The notes under the pieces were generated by a model. It saw only the letters and a program-made list of their open reading frames with translations. It was not told the origin of the DNA and searched no databases. Position numbers and translations under genes: made by a program. DNA of 64,000 nucleotides, from the NCBI RefSeq assembly GCF_000372725.1, contig NW_005201412.1, forward strand, positions 66,231 to 130,230, in the 5' to 3' direction. This document shows, one piece after another, positions 9,792 through 19,972 of this stretch. Position 1 is the first letter of the stretch; every line of letters starts with the position of its first letter. The DNA comes from Emiliania huxleyi CCMP1516 (Eukaryota > Haptophyta > Isochrysidales > Noelaerhabdaceae).

Positions 9792-10355
9792 CCAGCCCCG
9801 ACGAGAGTGACGCTGACGGGACCAACTGGAGTCGGTGGGCACTGAGCTGTCAACCGCGGGAGCTGTGTCCTGTGACGTGACACACATCTTAGGGACGCAT
9901 CGCGACGTTTAAAACCTTCTCAACGTCTCACACCTCAAGGCATATGCCTCACACAAGGCTCAAGCACAAGAGATGCATCCCCATTTCCACGATCGGATAT
10001 GAGCCATCATGGATTCACACACGCATCCCCGCGCGTTGCCGTTGGCCGTTGGCGTAGGTTGCGCACATATATGAGATGCGTATGTACCCCCCGTCCCCCC
10101 GACGTCAGAAGCTTCACAAGGGGCCGACAAGCGGTGACCAAAAGAGGTGGAACCTGGAGATGAAGCGGAATGACTCTAACTCCTGAGAGAGATGTTAGAG
10201 GTGGCTGGTGGGTTAAGAGGGAGATTCGCGCGAGCTGACAGCTGTGGGACCGCCGGGACGGCGGGCGGGTAATTGCGACTCGCCGCCACTTTTGGCGACT
10301 TTTTTGCGTTTTGGGACGCGCGATCGACCGGCCGAGAATCACGTAGAATCGACAT
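9792..10355. other. Intergenic, no gene seen
   Basis: 3' flank of the oxygenase gene, with AT-rich stretches and CATCTTAGGGACGCATC-like words that resemble the subterminal motif of the element at 3683-5475. No convincing frame. Confidence 0.35.
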
Positions 10356-10636
10356 ATGGCAGGCGAGGGCGTCACGCTCACGGCGATGATCGAGGCTGCC
10401 GACGCTGGCGACGACCCGCTGCGCGCTGGCGGACCGCCGCGAGGACCGGGAGGAGCGGAGGACGGAGGCGGTGGCGGAGCGGGAGAGGAGTGTTAAGGAG
10501 GCGAACGAAGGAGGAAGGTGGCCGCGAAGGGGCTCAACTCGCAGACACGGTGAACGCGATGGAGGTGGTGCGGGCGCAGCAGGCCGCGAAAGAGCAGGGA
10601 GCCTTCGACGAGCCGGCATATCTCACGAATACTTGA
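10356..10636 (+). CDS. Charged coiled-coil hypothetical, probably cut off at its 3' end
   Basis: The start at 10356 reads MAGEGVTLTAMIEAADAGDD. A second frame carries a strongly charged helix, ADRREDREERRTEAVAERE, and a third frame ends AQLADTVNAMEVVRAQQAA and KEQGAFDEPA. The frame changes imply two short introns I could not place. The last coding bases abut the inverted-repeat sequence starting near 10617, so the true C-terminus may have been lost. Family not recognised. Confidence 0.35.
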
Positions 10637-11556
10637 TTTTGCAGGGCTGTCGGATTTTTCCGCGCCTCGAAATTCGTAACAATCGCCTCGCCGCTCCACA
10701 ATGCCTTTCTCCGTTGCCTCCAGCCGCGCGGCGCCATCGTCCTCGATCCAGTGCCGGCCTGTGACAAGCTTGGCAGCTCGCGGATCGACGATCGCCACGA
10801 GCTGCTGCCCGGCGACCGCCGCTCGCCTTCGACGACAGTCCTAACAATCGGCGGTGAGCGGCACCTCCTTGGCCCAGCACCGATGTTGTCACGTCTCAGC
10901 TGCTTCATTGCCATGTCCAGTTATGGCGGAGACGCGCTGATAGCATTCCTGTGCACGCAGTTGGACCTGCACGGCCATCGGGTGCGTGGCGCAAAAAGAC
11001 CTGTTTGCGCTGTCTTCGATATCAGCGGCTACATGCGCTGCTGCGCGTACCTGTGACGCACACATGTTGATCACATCCATATACCTCACTAACACACAGC
11101 TGGCGAGCCTTGCATCCCTTGTCTGGCCATGCTGTGCATCATCTCACCGTATGCAGCCGTATACGCCCACGGTGCTCACAGGGTCGGGCGTCACGGTGCT
11201 CGTGGCAAGCATCTCCGTCACTCTTGTGACTTGTGGGCTTGGTGGTGTTGCCTCCGGTGCTACTGCTGGCTAGGGTGCCAATGGCGCGACGGGAGGCGGC
11301 CATTGGCGCCACTACAGCAACGATTGTTAGGCCGTGGAAAAATCCGGAATTCGTGCCCCGAACCGGCCGACACGTGGCCGCATATATGTGTATATACCAC
11401 GTCCGTATGGGCTGGACAAGCCAAACCACGCTCATCACAGCTTGCCACAGTGTGGCCCCTGGCAGTGGTGAGACATTCTTGGTGTACCAGCTCACAGGAG
11501 GGCCGCTTGAACACGATTGTTAAACGGCGTGAAAAATCAAGTATTTGTGAGATATC
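10617..11556. mobile_element. Candidate inverted-repeat element with an internal open frame
   Basis: Left end ATATCTCACGAATACTTGAT is the imperfect inverse of the right end (ATCAAGTATTTGTGAGATAT). Four internal copies of a word ending TAACAATCG lie near 10677, 10841, 11327 (inverse) and 11515 (inverse), three preceded by GATTTTTC. Between them a plus-strand frame, 10643-11055, reads AVGFFRASKFVTIASPLHNA, then FLRCLQPRGAIVLDPVP; I do not recognise it. A hydrophobic frame (10986-11273) overlaps its end. No target duplication was found, so the boundaries are tentative. Confidence 0.45.
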
Positions 11557-11559
11557 TAA

Positions 11560-12290
11560 TTACTAAAATTTTCATAAACATATAATATGGACATTGCAAA
11601 CACCGTATTTTATAATATATCCGTTTACCCTCTCACTCTCATGGAGTAGGTAGGCTGTACTAGGAAAAGAGGCACGTGACCTGCGCTTACCCCACTGCCG
11701 CGAGCACGAACGATCCACCGCGCCATGCCGCACACCCGCCCGTGTGAGCGTCCAGCGCCCCGCGGGACAGCATACAGACAGACGCGCGCGGCATCGCGCC
11801 AAACGGCACAAAGTACATTTGCGCTGACCGACGCCAGAGCTGCAGCAGCTCCAAACGGCGGGCCAATAATGACGCGCCTATCCTCCCGCCCCTGCCCTAC
11901 CCCAAGAGCCCTCCCCAGCGGCCGAGGAGCGACGAGGCGCAACCGCGAGGTAGCGCCCCCTCGCCTCGCCTGTTGTCCAGCCTCTCGGCGCTCTCTATGC
12001 CGTGAGCCGTCCCGACCGCCCCCCCCCCCCTTCTCACCCCTGCCGCCCGGCGCCATGGAGCCCGGCGCCATGGAGCTTATACAGCGGGCGGCGCCGCACG
12101 CCTGCGGCGGCGTTCACCGGGGGAGAGCCCCCGCGCCCTTGCCAGAGGCGCGAAGACTCCGCCCGCCCGTCTCCGTCCTGCCGCCGCCGCCCGGCCCGCC
12201 GCCGCCGCCCGGCCCTTCCCTGGCGCGGAACGGGCCGGGGGGGGAGGGGCGGGCGCGAGCCGGCGAGCACCGCGGCGCCGCTCAGGCGAA
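11560..12290. other. Intergenic, no gene seen
   Basis: An AT-rich patch (11560-11640) then GC-rich sequence with long open but biased frames. This is the 3' side of the GT25 gene. No supported gene. Confidence 0.35.
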
Positions 12291-12295
12291 GATGC

Positions 12296-13613
12296 TCAGG
12301 CGAAGATGTTTGTGTGGTCGATGTCGCCGTTCTCATACGGCGCCGCCTAGAGCGACCCAGGCGCGAGATGTGAGCGCCGCCCCGTCGTTTGGGCGCCGCT
12401 CTCCACCCGCGAGGGCCTGGCACACGAGCCGCGGCCGGCACATGAGCGCGCGCAGCTTGCGCTCGAGCAGCAGCCGCGAGAGGTACACGTCCGCCGGCCC
12501 GTCCACCGGCAGCAGCGTGAGGAGCTTGCGCGCGGCGGCGGGCCAGAGAATGTACGAGGAGGTCTGGTAGACGTACTCGCACTCGCGCAGCCCTGAGGGA
12601 GGGACGGGAAGGGGGGAGGGAGGCACGCTCAGCCCGCCGCGCCGGGCCGGGGCCCTCTCTTCGCCCGCTGCCGGCTGCGCGGCGAGGGTAAAGGGCGGGC
12701 AGGGGGCGGGGGGGCGCGCGCCGTAGCCGAGCTGCAGCGCGTCCTCCTCCTTGCGCCACGCCATCACGTCGCCGCCGAGGTAGAGGAGGACGGTCCGCTC
12801 CTCGGCCGGGACGGCGGCCTCCACGCGCGCGATCAGCTTGCGCGTGCGCGCCACAAAGTTCGGGCTGAGCACCGCGTCGTCCTCGAGGATGAGCATCGGC
12901 GTGTCGTCGCCCGACGAGGCGCAGGCGTGCCACAGGATCGCGTGCGACATCGAGCAGCCGCGCTCGCCTGACGGTCCGAGGGAGGGCGATGGGAGGGCGG
13001 AGCGGGTTGGCGCGCCCCGGGCTCCCCCTCGGCGACCGCCCTCCACCGTCGCGGGGTGGCCGTGCCGGGGTGTGTGTCTGGCGAGAGCCGCACCGTTCGA
13101 CATTGTCAGCGTGGCGGGCAGCGTGCGCGTGTCGTACTTGCAGTTGAGAGACGAGTTCCACGTGGTGGAGACGATGCGCGGGTCCGCCTGACGGGGGAGC
13201 GGCACGCGCCGCGCGGGTGAGGCGGCGCCACGCGAGGCGCCTCTTCCGCAACACGGGGGCGGCTGCTGCGCCTGCTCGACGGTGGCCGCCTCGAGCCGCC
13301 AGGCGTGGAGCCCCTCGCGCGCCATCTGGGCCTCGACGGACTCGCGGCGATCCACTCGGCTCGCGAGGTTGATGTAGACGCAGACAAAGGGCGGCCGCTC
13401 CTGCGGCGCCGCGGGGGAGAGCGGCGGTCGGCGGCGGCGGGCTTGGCGGGAGAGGGCGCGGGTGGTGGTGGTGGTGGCGCGGGGAGGGGGGGGTGGGGGG
13501 GCGCGGTAAGGGAGGGGGGGGGGTCGATGAGGCGGAGGGGGCTCGCGCCTGCGGCTCGACCTTTGCGAGCTGGTAGCTGTTGTGCAGCATGATGGGCACC
13601 GTCTCCTGCGGAC
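12296..13613 (-). CDS. Glycosyltransferase family 25 (LPS/collagen galactosyltransferase type)
   Basis: Minus-strand, multi-exon. Family landmarks in order: VYINLASRVDRRESVEAQM (nucleotide-sugar strand), RLEAATVEQAQQ, ERGCSMSHAILWHACASS, the metal-binding LILEDDAVLSPNF with the DxD-like EDD, YLGGDVMAWRK, then YVYQTSSYILWPAAARKL and VDGPADVYLSRLL. The last exon (12296-12346) encodes AAPYENGDIDHTNIFA, the usual family ending; the exon before it is 12417-12592. Several donors are GC (TGCCAG|GCCC, CCGCAG|GCGC). GT25 enzymes transfer galactose or glucose in the secretory pathway. The N-terminus is unresolved: an exon reading ETVPIMLHNSYQLAKVEPQ is the farthest I can place, so a leader or anchor exon may be missing. 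Confidence 0.82.
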
Positions 13614-13728
13614 GGCGCAAGGGCGGTCGGAGCAGCGAGAGAGGCGAGGCAAGGATGGAAGAGCTCCGGAGCCAAGAGGGGGGGGGGAGGGGGGAAGCAA
13701 GGAGCAGTGTGCGGGGCGCTGCAGGGGC

Positions 13729-13731
<3 letters not shown>

Positions 13732-13772
<41 letters not shown>
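13732..13772. repeat. (GGC)n microsatellite
   Basis: About 13 GGC units followed by GTGGGC repeats. It lies upstream of the GT25 exons, probably in an intron or leader. Confidence 0.9.
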
Positions 13773-13773
<1 letters not shown>

Positions 13774-14099
13774 TGGGCGTGGGCGTGGGCGACGGCGGCA
13801 GCCGCGGGGAGGCCGGCGAAGGCGGCGGTGGCAGTTTGCGGCGGGGGCGGCGGCGGCGGCGGCCGGTAGTACTAATCCGGCGAGTGTTTGGGTTGTGAAG
13901 GCAGGAGAGCTCCCGGGGGGGCAGAGTCGCAAGGCGGCGCGTGTGCGGGGGCGCGGGGGCGCGGCTCTCGCGGTCGCGAAGGACGGGGGCCAGAGGAGCG
14001 GGTCGCGGTCACGGTGGGTCGCGCGCGCGCAGCGGCGGGTGCGGCCGCAAACCCTTCTGTGGGAGAGGAGGGGTTGGGGAGGAGGCGGCGCGCGCGCGG

Positions 14100-14535
14100 A
14101 GGGCGGAGCGCGCCTTGCGAAGCGCGATGTTGCTCAACGCATGCACACGCGACGGCTTGACCGAAGGGCGGCAGGGCGACTGGTTGCGGAGCCGCTTGGC
14201 GAGCCGCGCCGCGGCAGCTGCGGCGGTGGGGTATGCCTCCTCGCGCATGCGCTGCTGCTGCTGCGTGGTGACAAAGTGCTTGACGCACTCGCGCTGAATG
14301 CGCGCCGTCTGCTGCGGGTCCTTGGGCTGCTGCCACGCCTGAAGTTCCGAGCCCAGCAGCTTGAGCTCTCGCTTCACCGACTTTGCGACGCGGTCGACCA
14401 TCGCGGCGCGGCGCTTGTTGGCGTCGATGCGGGTGGAGCGGCGCGAGGAGGTGCCGACTGCGCCACGCGACTTGGCGTTTGTGTCGGGCTCGGTGGCAGC
14501 GGACAGCTGCGACGAGAGCGCTACCGTCTCCGACA
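14100..14535 (-). CDS. Basic hypothetical protein (N-terminal exon)
   Basis: ATG at 14535-14533. The frame reads MSETVALSSQLSAATEPDTN, a Lys/Arg-rich helix around DRVAKSVKRELKLLGSELQ, then AWQQPKDPQQTARIQREC and HFVTTQQQQRMREEAYPTAA. Codon use and composition look real down to about 14100, after which the frame becomes Arg/Pro-rich and probably intronic. I do not recognise the family. It could be a separate gene or an upstream exon of the GT25 transcription unit, since both are on the minus strand. Confidence 0.5.
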
Positions 14536-14559
14536 TGTATGTGGGGGCAGTTGCACCTG

Positions 14560-15260
14560 CTGGGGTGCACCTTTCTTCGCGCTCTGCAAAATAAGGAATA
14601 CAAACTCCGTTGTTTCTGTACAGCTTCGCGAAGCTCTGGGACATGTGAGGCCGCCCCCTAGTCTTGCGAGGGGTGGCTGCTAACCTCGAGTGGGTAGGAG
14701 GTGCTCTGCGAACTGCCTCGCGCGAGGGGCGTGTGGCATCTCTCGCGAGTCTTGGAATAGTCTTCCCTGACCCCGCCCCCGCCGGCCCGCCTGCCCTGCC
14801 CGCCTGGCCGACAAGATCTCTTCACCTTCTCATTGGTGGAGTATAGGTGCGAGAGGGGTGGGGCATCTCTTGCGGGTCTCGCCAGGGGCGCCTACTAACC
14901 TCGCTTGCGAGGGGCGTGTGGGCTGTCTGTGGCATGTCTGAACGGACTCGTGAGGGGCGCCTGCCTACCTCGCTTCGTCGAAGCGGCGCTTCGTACCCAC
15001 ACCCACCCCGCCGCATTCGTCGCCGGCGCGCGACACGTTCCCGTCGGCCGGACTGTCCTCGCCTAGTGCGTGCCGCTGAGGCGGGACGCAACTCAGGGAC
15101 AGTGCCGTCGGCCGGATGTGAGGTTACCGACTGCACTCCAAGTGCTCCAAGTGCAAAGCCGCGTGTTTTCTGTACAGCTTCGCCAAGCTCTGGGACATAG
15201 TCCAGGCGGCGGTTGCAGGTTGCTGCACCTTCTTCGCGCTCTACAGGTGTATTTGCTTAC
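14560..15260. repeat. Repeat-rich stretch with rearranged duplicate blocks
   Basis: TTTCTGTACAGCTTCGCGAAGCTCTGGG (in two parts) at about 14608-14640 recurs at 15166-15197. The block TGCACCTTTCTTCGCGCTCT at 14566 recurs near 15219, with block order swapped. A GCGAGGGGCGTGTGG/CATCTC word repeats four to five times from 14660 to 14960. At 15113-15157 lies the inverse of the 60163-60205 and 62847-62885 repeat (GGATGTGAGGTTACCGACTG, then CACTCCAAGTGCTCCAAGTG). No gene is supported. Confidence 0.55.
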
Positions 15261-15263
15261 AGT

Positions 15264-15324
15264 AGGAGCCGTCCCGAGCCGTCCCGAGCCGTCATGAGCC
15301 GTCCCGAGCCGTCCCGAGCTGTCT
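15264..15324 (+). repeat. Tandem decamer GAGCCGTCCC
   Basis: About six imperfect copies of GAGCCGTCCC in a row (one with GTCATGAGCC). Confidence 0.9.
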
Positions 15325-15410
15325 GTCTGTCCCAACGGCCTAGATACTAAAATTCGACCGGCGGGGGCGCGGCGCTTGGGCCAGCTTCCTGCAGGCGCGG
15401 ATCAAGCGCC

Positions 15411-15737
15411 ATGGGAGTATGGTCCTGGGGACAAGGCTTACGTCGGGCAGCGGCAGATCATCACATAGGTCTCGCCCTCGTCGTCAAGGACCTAGGCGCG
15501 CTGGCCGCCTTCTCGGGCGCCATCGTCGGGTCGGCCCTGATATACGTCTTCCCGGCCGCGATGTTCCTCCAGAGTGCCCGCCGCCGGCGCGCTAGGGAGT
15601 TTGTGGTGGAGGCGGGCACTGGCGCAGGCGCGCTGCCGCGCATCAAGCGGAGAGAGGTTGCCGCCAACTGGATGCTCGGCGGCCTCGGCGTGGTGCTCGC
15701 CGTCGTCGGGGGCGCCGTCGCCGCCAAGGGCTGGTGA
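15411..15737 (+). pseudogene. C-terminal fragment of an AAAP/SLC38-type amino-acid transporter
   Basis: The frame encodes ALVVKDLGALAAFSGAIVGS then ALIYVFPAAMFLQSARRRR, and ends MLGGLGVVLAVVGGAVAAKG. DLG...GA.G(S)...YV.P is the signature of the last helices of amino acid/auxin permease family transporters. Only about three membrane segments of the usual eleven are present. A CACATAG acceptor precedes GLALVV, so this could be a last exon, but no other transporter exon is visible upstream within several kb. A gene fragment is therefore more likely. Confidence 0.55.
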
Positions 15738-16455
15738 GCGTGGCTCTGGCCGATTAGCGATTACGCTGCCGCCGTACACTTCTCCATGTCCATGTGTGGC
15801 GAGCGCCGCAACACACGGCAGCGAGCCAAGCTGCAGAACATGTGCGAACCAGCGCCTACGACGCTCAAGGAGTCAGGCGCCGCGGAGCGCTCCCCGAAGA
15901 AAATTTTGAGGGTTGTGGAGGGCTTGCGATTTCTATTAAGAGTTTGACTCACACGCGGAACCACTCGGCCCACCCACTGGCGCAATCTCAAGTGTAGCGG
16001 CGCTCCGCGCCTACGGGGTGTGGACCCTGAGTTGACCAGGGGTTGTGAGCTGGGCCCTCCTGCTCGGCTTTAGCCAGTAGACAAGTCTTGTCATCAACAG
16101 AGTAGAAGGATCTGACCTCGGGGCCGATGTGACCAAGCGCTGGTAGCGTGGTTTAACCTCACACCCATGGTCTCACAGTGTGCCGGCAGTCGCCGAGCAG
16201 TGTCGCTCACACACAAGCCGCAGCACAAGTGACTAAGGGCCAGTGAGGGCGAGCCCATCGCTGTGACAGCTGTGGCAGCCGCACAGTAGGCTGTGTCAAC
16301 TGTGCAGAGTGTGTGAGCAGCAGAGGAGCTGCTCTCCAGGCTTCTGTCGCAAAGAGCTGCATGCCACCCCGAAAGCGCTGTCGAGGTTCGCCGAGCGCGG
16401 CGAAATCGGGGGACGCCGCCACCGACGAGCGCGTTGGACTTTTCACTCCGGACAA

Positions 16456-16497
16456 AGACGGGTACACGCACACAAGCCGCGGTCGTGTACCCGTCTT
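16456..16497. repeat. 14-bp-stem hairpin
   Basis: AAGACGGGTACACG and its perfect inverse CGTGTACCCGTCTT are separated by about 14 bases. It lies on the 3' side of the PARP gene, inside a plus-strand frame starting MPPRKRCRGSPSAAKSGDAA (16361) whose reality is doubtful. Confidence 0.7.
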
Positions 16498-16591
16498 AGT
16501 GGCGAGGCGCGGGACCGTCTGTGGCGAGGTGGGTCGCGTCCCCCGATTTCCTCAACTCACGGTCCGCTCCCTCTACCCACACGCCACAGCG

Positions 16592-16640
16592 GCGCGCTCC
16601 GCGCGTGCTTTCCAGCGGCGCGCTCCGCGCGTGCTCTGCG
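16592..16640. repeat. 24-bp tandem duplication
   Basis: GCGGCGCGCTCCGCGCGTGC occurs twice in direct succession, spaced 24 bp. Downstream flank of the PARP gene. Confidence 0.8.
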
Positions 16641-16818
16641 GCAGTGACTACACTGCATGTCTGCATCTTCTGCAGCTCCAGCAGGTATCTCAGCAGTGTG
16701 AGTTCATCGCCAGTTATCTGCGCCTCCGTTCGTCGCTCTCGTGCTTGATCGTCAGGCGCAGATAACTCTCGGCCCAAATAAAAGAATCCGCCGTCGACAC
16801 AAGCACCCCCCCCCAACT

Positions 16819-18132
16819 TCACCGCGCTGAGCTGTAGACGAGCAGGAATCTGGGCAGTGCCGCGGCCTCATTGTACACGACCAGCTCGTCATAGTTTAGG
16901 TTTGCTCCCACCTCGCCGACGATCGAGTCGTACCCGTCCGGTGGCCTATGAGAAGAAATCTGGCCGTGAAGACACCAGGGAAACTGTGAATGGGTGGGCG
17001 CCCCGTGGCCTCGTCACATCGAGCTCGGCCTCGTGCGTGCAGTAGGCGCGGCCCGCGGCGACCGTCGCTACAAACATCGTGCGCCAGCGGCGGCTGCCGC
17101 GGAGGCGCTCGCTGTGCGTCGCGTAGTCATTCGACTTTCCCGACGTGGACGAAAAGTACAGACCCGGCCCGTAGCGCAGCGCGGCGCGGTTCGACGCGTT
17201 GGGCCCACTGCCCGCGTGCGCGCGCAAGAAGCCTGCGTGAACAAGCTTAGCACATGAATACAGCTGAATACGCGCTGAACACGTGTCTCCTTGAGTGCTA
17301 GTTGGAAGACAGGGACCTGCATCCCGTATCTAGGGCACGAGATGCCGTGGCCGAGGATGGAGCAGAGCGCGCAGCCGCGGCTGTTGCACGGCGCGCGGTT
17401 CAGGTCGACCGCAAAGTCGCAGGTGGCTCCCGTGCCGTGGAAGCGCCGCCGCTCGTTGCCCACGGCGGCCAGGTGCCTCGCAAAACGCTCGCTGAGGGCG
17501 GGCGGCGGGCGGATGGCGTACACGCGCTCGACGCGAGGTACGGTGCCGGGCTTGCGCCAGGCGATGGTGAACTGCTCGATCACGCTCGAGCGCTCCGGCG
17601 ACGCCCGAGTCAAGAGGTCGCAGGCGTACTCGCCCGTGGAGCCGACAAAGACCCTCTCAACGCCGGGCGCCGCGGGCGCGAGCAGGCCGCGCCTCTCCGC
17701 TCGCTGCTTGTGGTCGTCGGTGCAGAAGCCATGGTGCAGGCGCCCGCGGTTGCAGCCTGGAAGGCCGCACCTCTGCGGCGGTGGAGTAGTGGCAACGCCG
17801 CATGCTGCTGCGGTGAAGGGCGCCTCGCGGTCGGCCTCACACGCAGCACACCGGCCGGACTCGGCCTTATTGACGAGCGTGCAGCGCACGCAGTGCCAGT
17901 GGCCCGGAGGCAGCAGAGCGTCAGGCTGCTCATTTTCTGCTTCGGCGAGCGACGCCGCAATCGCCCAGTCGACATGCTGCTCCTCCTCGCGCGCGTCTAC
18001 TTTGGCGGCTACAGCTCCGGCGCCCACGTCGCCTCGAGCTTGCTGCTGCCGCGGCCCCCATCCGTGCGCGCCCGAGCGCGGCACGGGCTGCCCCACCTGG
18101 CTCCTCAACGGCGTCACGGTGAAAGTGGTCAA
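16819..18132 (-). CDS. PARP/ART-like ADP-ribosyltransferase with UIM and RanBP2-type zinc finger
   Basis: Domains in order: a ubiquitin-interacting motif, EEEQHVDWAIAASLAEAEN; a RanBP2-type finger, WHCVRCTLVNKAESGRCAAC; a second small Cys cluster, RCGLPGCNRGRLHHGFC; then the catalytic domain. The NAD-binding His is in RRRFHGTGATCDF, the Tyr in RYGPGLYFSSTSGKSNDYA, and the acidic end in NLNYDELVVYNEAAALP. Exon 17010-17232 encodes FLRAHAGSGPNASN to ELDVTR; exon 16819-16945 encodes PPDGYDSIVGEVGANLN to the stop TGA 16821-16819. The last intron uses a GC donor with the same ten bases, AGGCCACSGG, at both ends. The first intron's donor is ambiguous (17283 GT or a GC site about 50 bp earlier on the transcript). 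The family adds ADP-ribose to protein or nucleic acid. UIM plus RanBP2 finger suggests recruitment to ubiquitylated partners. The start at 18132 is the most distal ATG. Confidence 0.82.
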
Positions 18133-18330
18133 GTACCAGAGTCTGAAGCAGCGATATGTCGTGACATTCCCGGGAGGCGATCATTTATCTTGGGATAGCT
18201 TCACATGCGCGAAGATGAAAGAGGGAATAGTCGTTGGATGCCTGCTCAAGGTGAGTGCTATGGCGAGCGATGACGAAGGGTTCGCTCAAGGTGAGTGCTA
18301 TGGCGAGCGATGACGAAGGGTTCGCGCTCA
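18085..18330 (+). other. Plus-strand open frame opposite the PARP start, with a 40-bp tandem duplication
   Basis: The frame LLNGVTVKVVKYQSLKQRYV then VTFPGGDHLSWDSFTCAKM resembles the small LNG..VxV....RYVV repeat met in many algal proteins, and it is spliceable at CTCAAG|GTGAGT. That donor lies in a 40-bp unit repeated exactly at 18244-18283 and 18284-18323. No upstream or downstream exon is certain. It may be the last trace of a gene that overlaps the PARP promoter. Confidence 0.35.
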
Positions 18331-18469
18331 GCGTGACGAGCAAACTCAGGGAGTTCATGGCGCTCGGATACCCTGCACACGTGCTCAACGGGGTGATCGG
18401 GCGCGCGTTTGCTCAGACAAAGGATGAACGGCTCCTACGAGCAAGACAGTGTTCGCAGTGGTGAGGAGG

Positions 18470-18841
18470 TTTCTTGCAAAACCCTTACCCAGACGAACCA
18501 AAAAATCCAAAAAGACAGACAAATGTATTGACTATTGTGTCGGGCTACCGTCCAAAGGCGGGTGTAGTCGACCAAGGGACCACGAATCTGGTCTGTCGAC
18601 AGCACGAATTTGGGATGGGACACCTTCGGGACCCGGCTGCGTGCTACTTGGATAGCACGCTTTCGGAGTACCGACGGCTAAGGCCGAGGCAGAAAAGGTT
18701 TCTGTTTTTTCTCCGCTCTTCTTCACAGGATTTTCCTGTGAAGAGAGACGTAGAGAAACAGATCTTTCAAACTCGGTGTCGAACCACCAGCCCGACGCTC
18801 ACTACAAGTTACCTTACCTTACATTTTCATACATACCTGAT
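18470..18841. other. Intergenic, structured but without a gene
   Basis: Contains a CACAGGATTTTCCTGTG hairpin (18725) and a GGTTCGACACC word on the minus strand (18773-18783) that looks like a pol III B box, but no matching A box or cloverleaf could be drawn. Confidence 0.35.
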
Positions 18842-19972
18842 CTACACTGAAAAGGTGGCCGCCCCTCGGGCGATGGCCCTCCCCGGATGGGGGAAGGGAC
18901 CGGTTCTCCGTTTAACACCCGGAGCCACCGTTACCCGGGCACGTGTGCCGGTCCCCTGGCACAAACGCCGAATCACTGCATCGCATAATTCGGGCACAGG
19001 CTCCGGCTTCGCCGGCTTCAGATCCTCGTCGTCCGGGTCCTTTTTGGTTGCGATGACCACCTTGCCCGCGATTGTGCGCAGCAGCTCGGCAGATTGCGGA
19101 GGCGGCTCGAGCTGGTCGCTTGAGTGCCCTCTGCTTTCTCCCATTGCCTGAGTTGCAACGCCTTGGTCATCGACCCACTCGAGCTCGCTGCACTCGAAGC
19201 ATGCCGTAACGCACACCCCCGGACGGATCCCTTTAAACGAGCCACTCGGCGTCAGACTGTACACCGCCTGCTCCTCCCCGCGGGCCTGTGCGGCAAACCT
19301 CACACAGGGCATATGGAACTGCACGAATCGGGTGTAGCCGTCTGTGCAACCTCCGATGGTGGCGAGGAGTGCCTCGAGCTTCTGCCCCCCACCTGGGGTT
19401 CTGGCAAGATTGACCTGGGCGTTCGTCATTCCGAGTTTAAACTCGCATGCGAGGCCCCACCACCCGTCAGGCATCCCGTTTGTGGTCGGGTCGCCCGTCC
19501 ACCTAAACGGCCACCCGACTTGCTTGACATCCCAGCGGTGCGCCGTGCCACTGGACGGCGTGACGTCCAGGTCGGCCGTCTTTTGACCGCTCACCAGCCG
19601 GTGGCGAACCTTGACTCCGGGGTCTGACCCAGTCGACCGCAGGATAGTCTCGAGCGCTCCGACTTGGTACGGTCCACCTGGGACGTGGTGTCCGCCAACG
19701 AGCAGCTCGCTGATCTCTGTCGCGTCCTTGGCGGCTGAAAAGGTGAGGCGGTCGTACTCGATGCGAGGGGCTGGGTCGGTCGGTCGCCAGTGGCGCAGTA
19801 GTTGGGCCGACACCGGGAGGACCTTCTCGCAGCCCTCGTAGATGCGGGTGAGGATGGTGTCGTGGATGGGCAAGGTGTAGCAGTTGATGAAGTCGGGCGG
19901 GACGGAGGCAGACATCGGCGAGTGAAAGAGGAGGAGGCGGCAGACCCGAAAGGAGGATGCTGGGTTCGACAT
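18842..19972 (-). CDS. Module 1 protein: lineage-specific ORF with the PASSFRVCR leader
   Basis: An uninterrupted frame of 376 residues starts MSNPASSFRVCRLLLFHSPM. The first 12 codons and about 360 bp of 5' sequence also occur, inverted, at 27142-27538 in front of a different protein. The body shows IYEGCEKVLPVSAQLLRHW, SGQKTADLDVTPSSGTAHRW, DVKQVGWPFRWTGDPTTNG, WWGLACEFKLGMTNAQVN, then a Cys-containing end and a Lys/Pro-rich tail. The spacing TADLDV...DVKQV...CEFKLG faintly recalls PD-(D/E)xK nucleases, but I would not assign that. No intron is needed. It is probably the gene of a mobile or horizontally spread module. Function unknown. Confidence 0.6.
   Translation of the reverse strand: MSNPASSFRVCRLLLFHSPMSASVPPDFINCYTLPIHDTILTRIYEGCEKVLPVSAQLLRHWRPTDPAPRIEYDRLTFSAAKDATEISELLVGGHHVPGGPYQVGALETILRSTGSDPGVKVRHRLVSGQKTADLDVTPSSGTAHRWDVKQVGWPFRWTGDPTTNGMPDGWWGLACEFKLGMTNAQVNLARTPGGGQKLEALLATIGGCTDGYTRFVQFHMPCVRFAAQARGEEQAVYSLTPSGSFKGIRPGVCVTACFECSELEWVDDQGVATQAMGESRGHSSDQLEPPPQSAELLRTIAGKVVIATKKDPDDEDLKPAKPEPVPELCDAVIRRLCQGTGTRARVTVAPGVKRRTGPFPHPGRAIARGAATFSV

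Noticed and set aside
12034-13932. 632-codon minus-strand open frame over the GT25 gene
   Set aside because: Pro/Arg-rich shadow frame; the GT25 motifs lie in a different frame of the same strand.
16313-16822. Plus- and minus-strand frames downstream of PARP (MPPRKRCRGS... and ...EAQITGDELTLLRYLLELQ...)
   Set aside because: Both look partly protein-like but overlap each other, lack splice support, and lie in the PARP 3' flank.
18760-18800. Pol III B-box-like GGTTCGACACC on the minus strand
   Set aside because: No A box at a suitable distance and no cloverleaf; a single 11-base match is weak.
18842-19972. PD-(D/E)xK nuclease assignment for the module 1 protein
   Set aside because: Only loosely spaced Asp/Glu-Lys residues; no confident core pattern.
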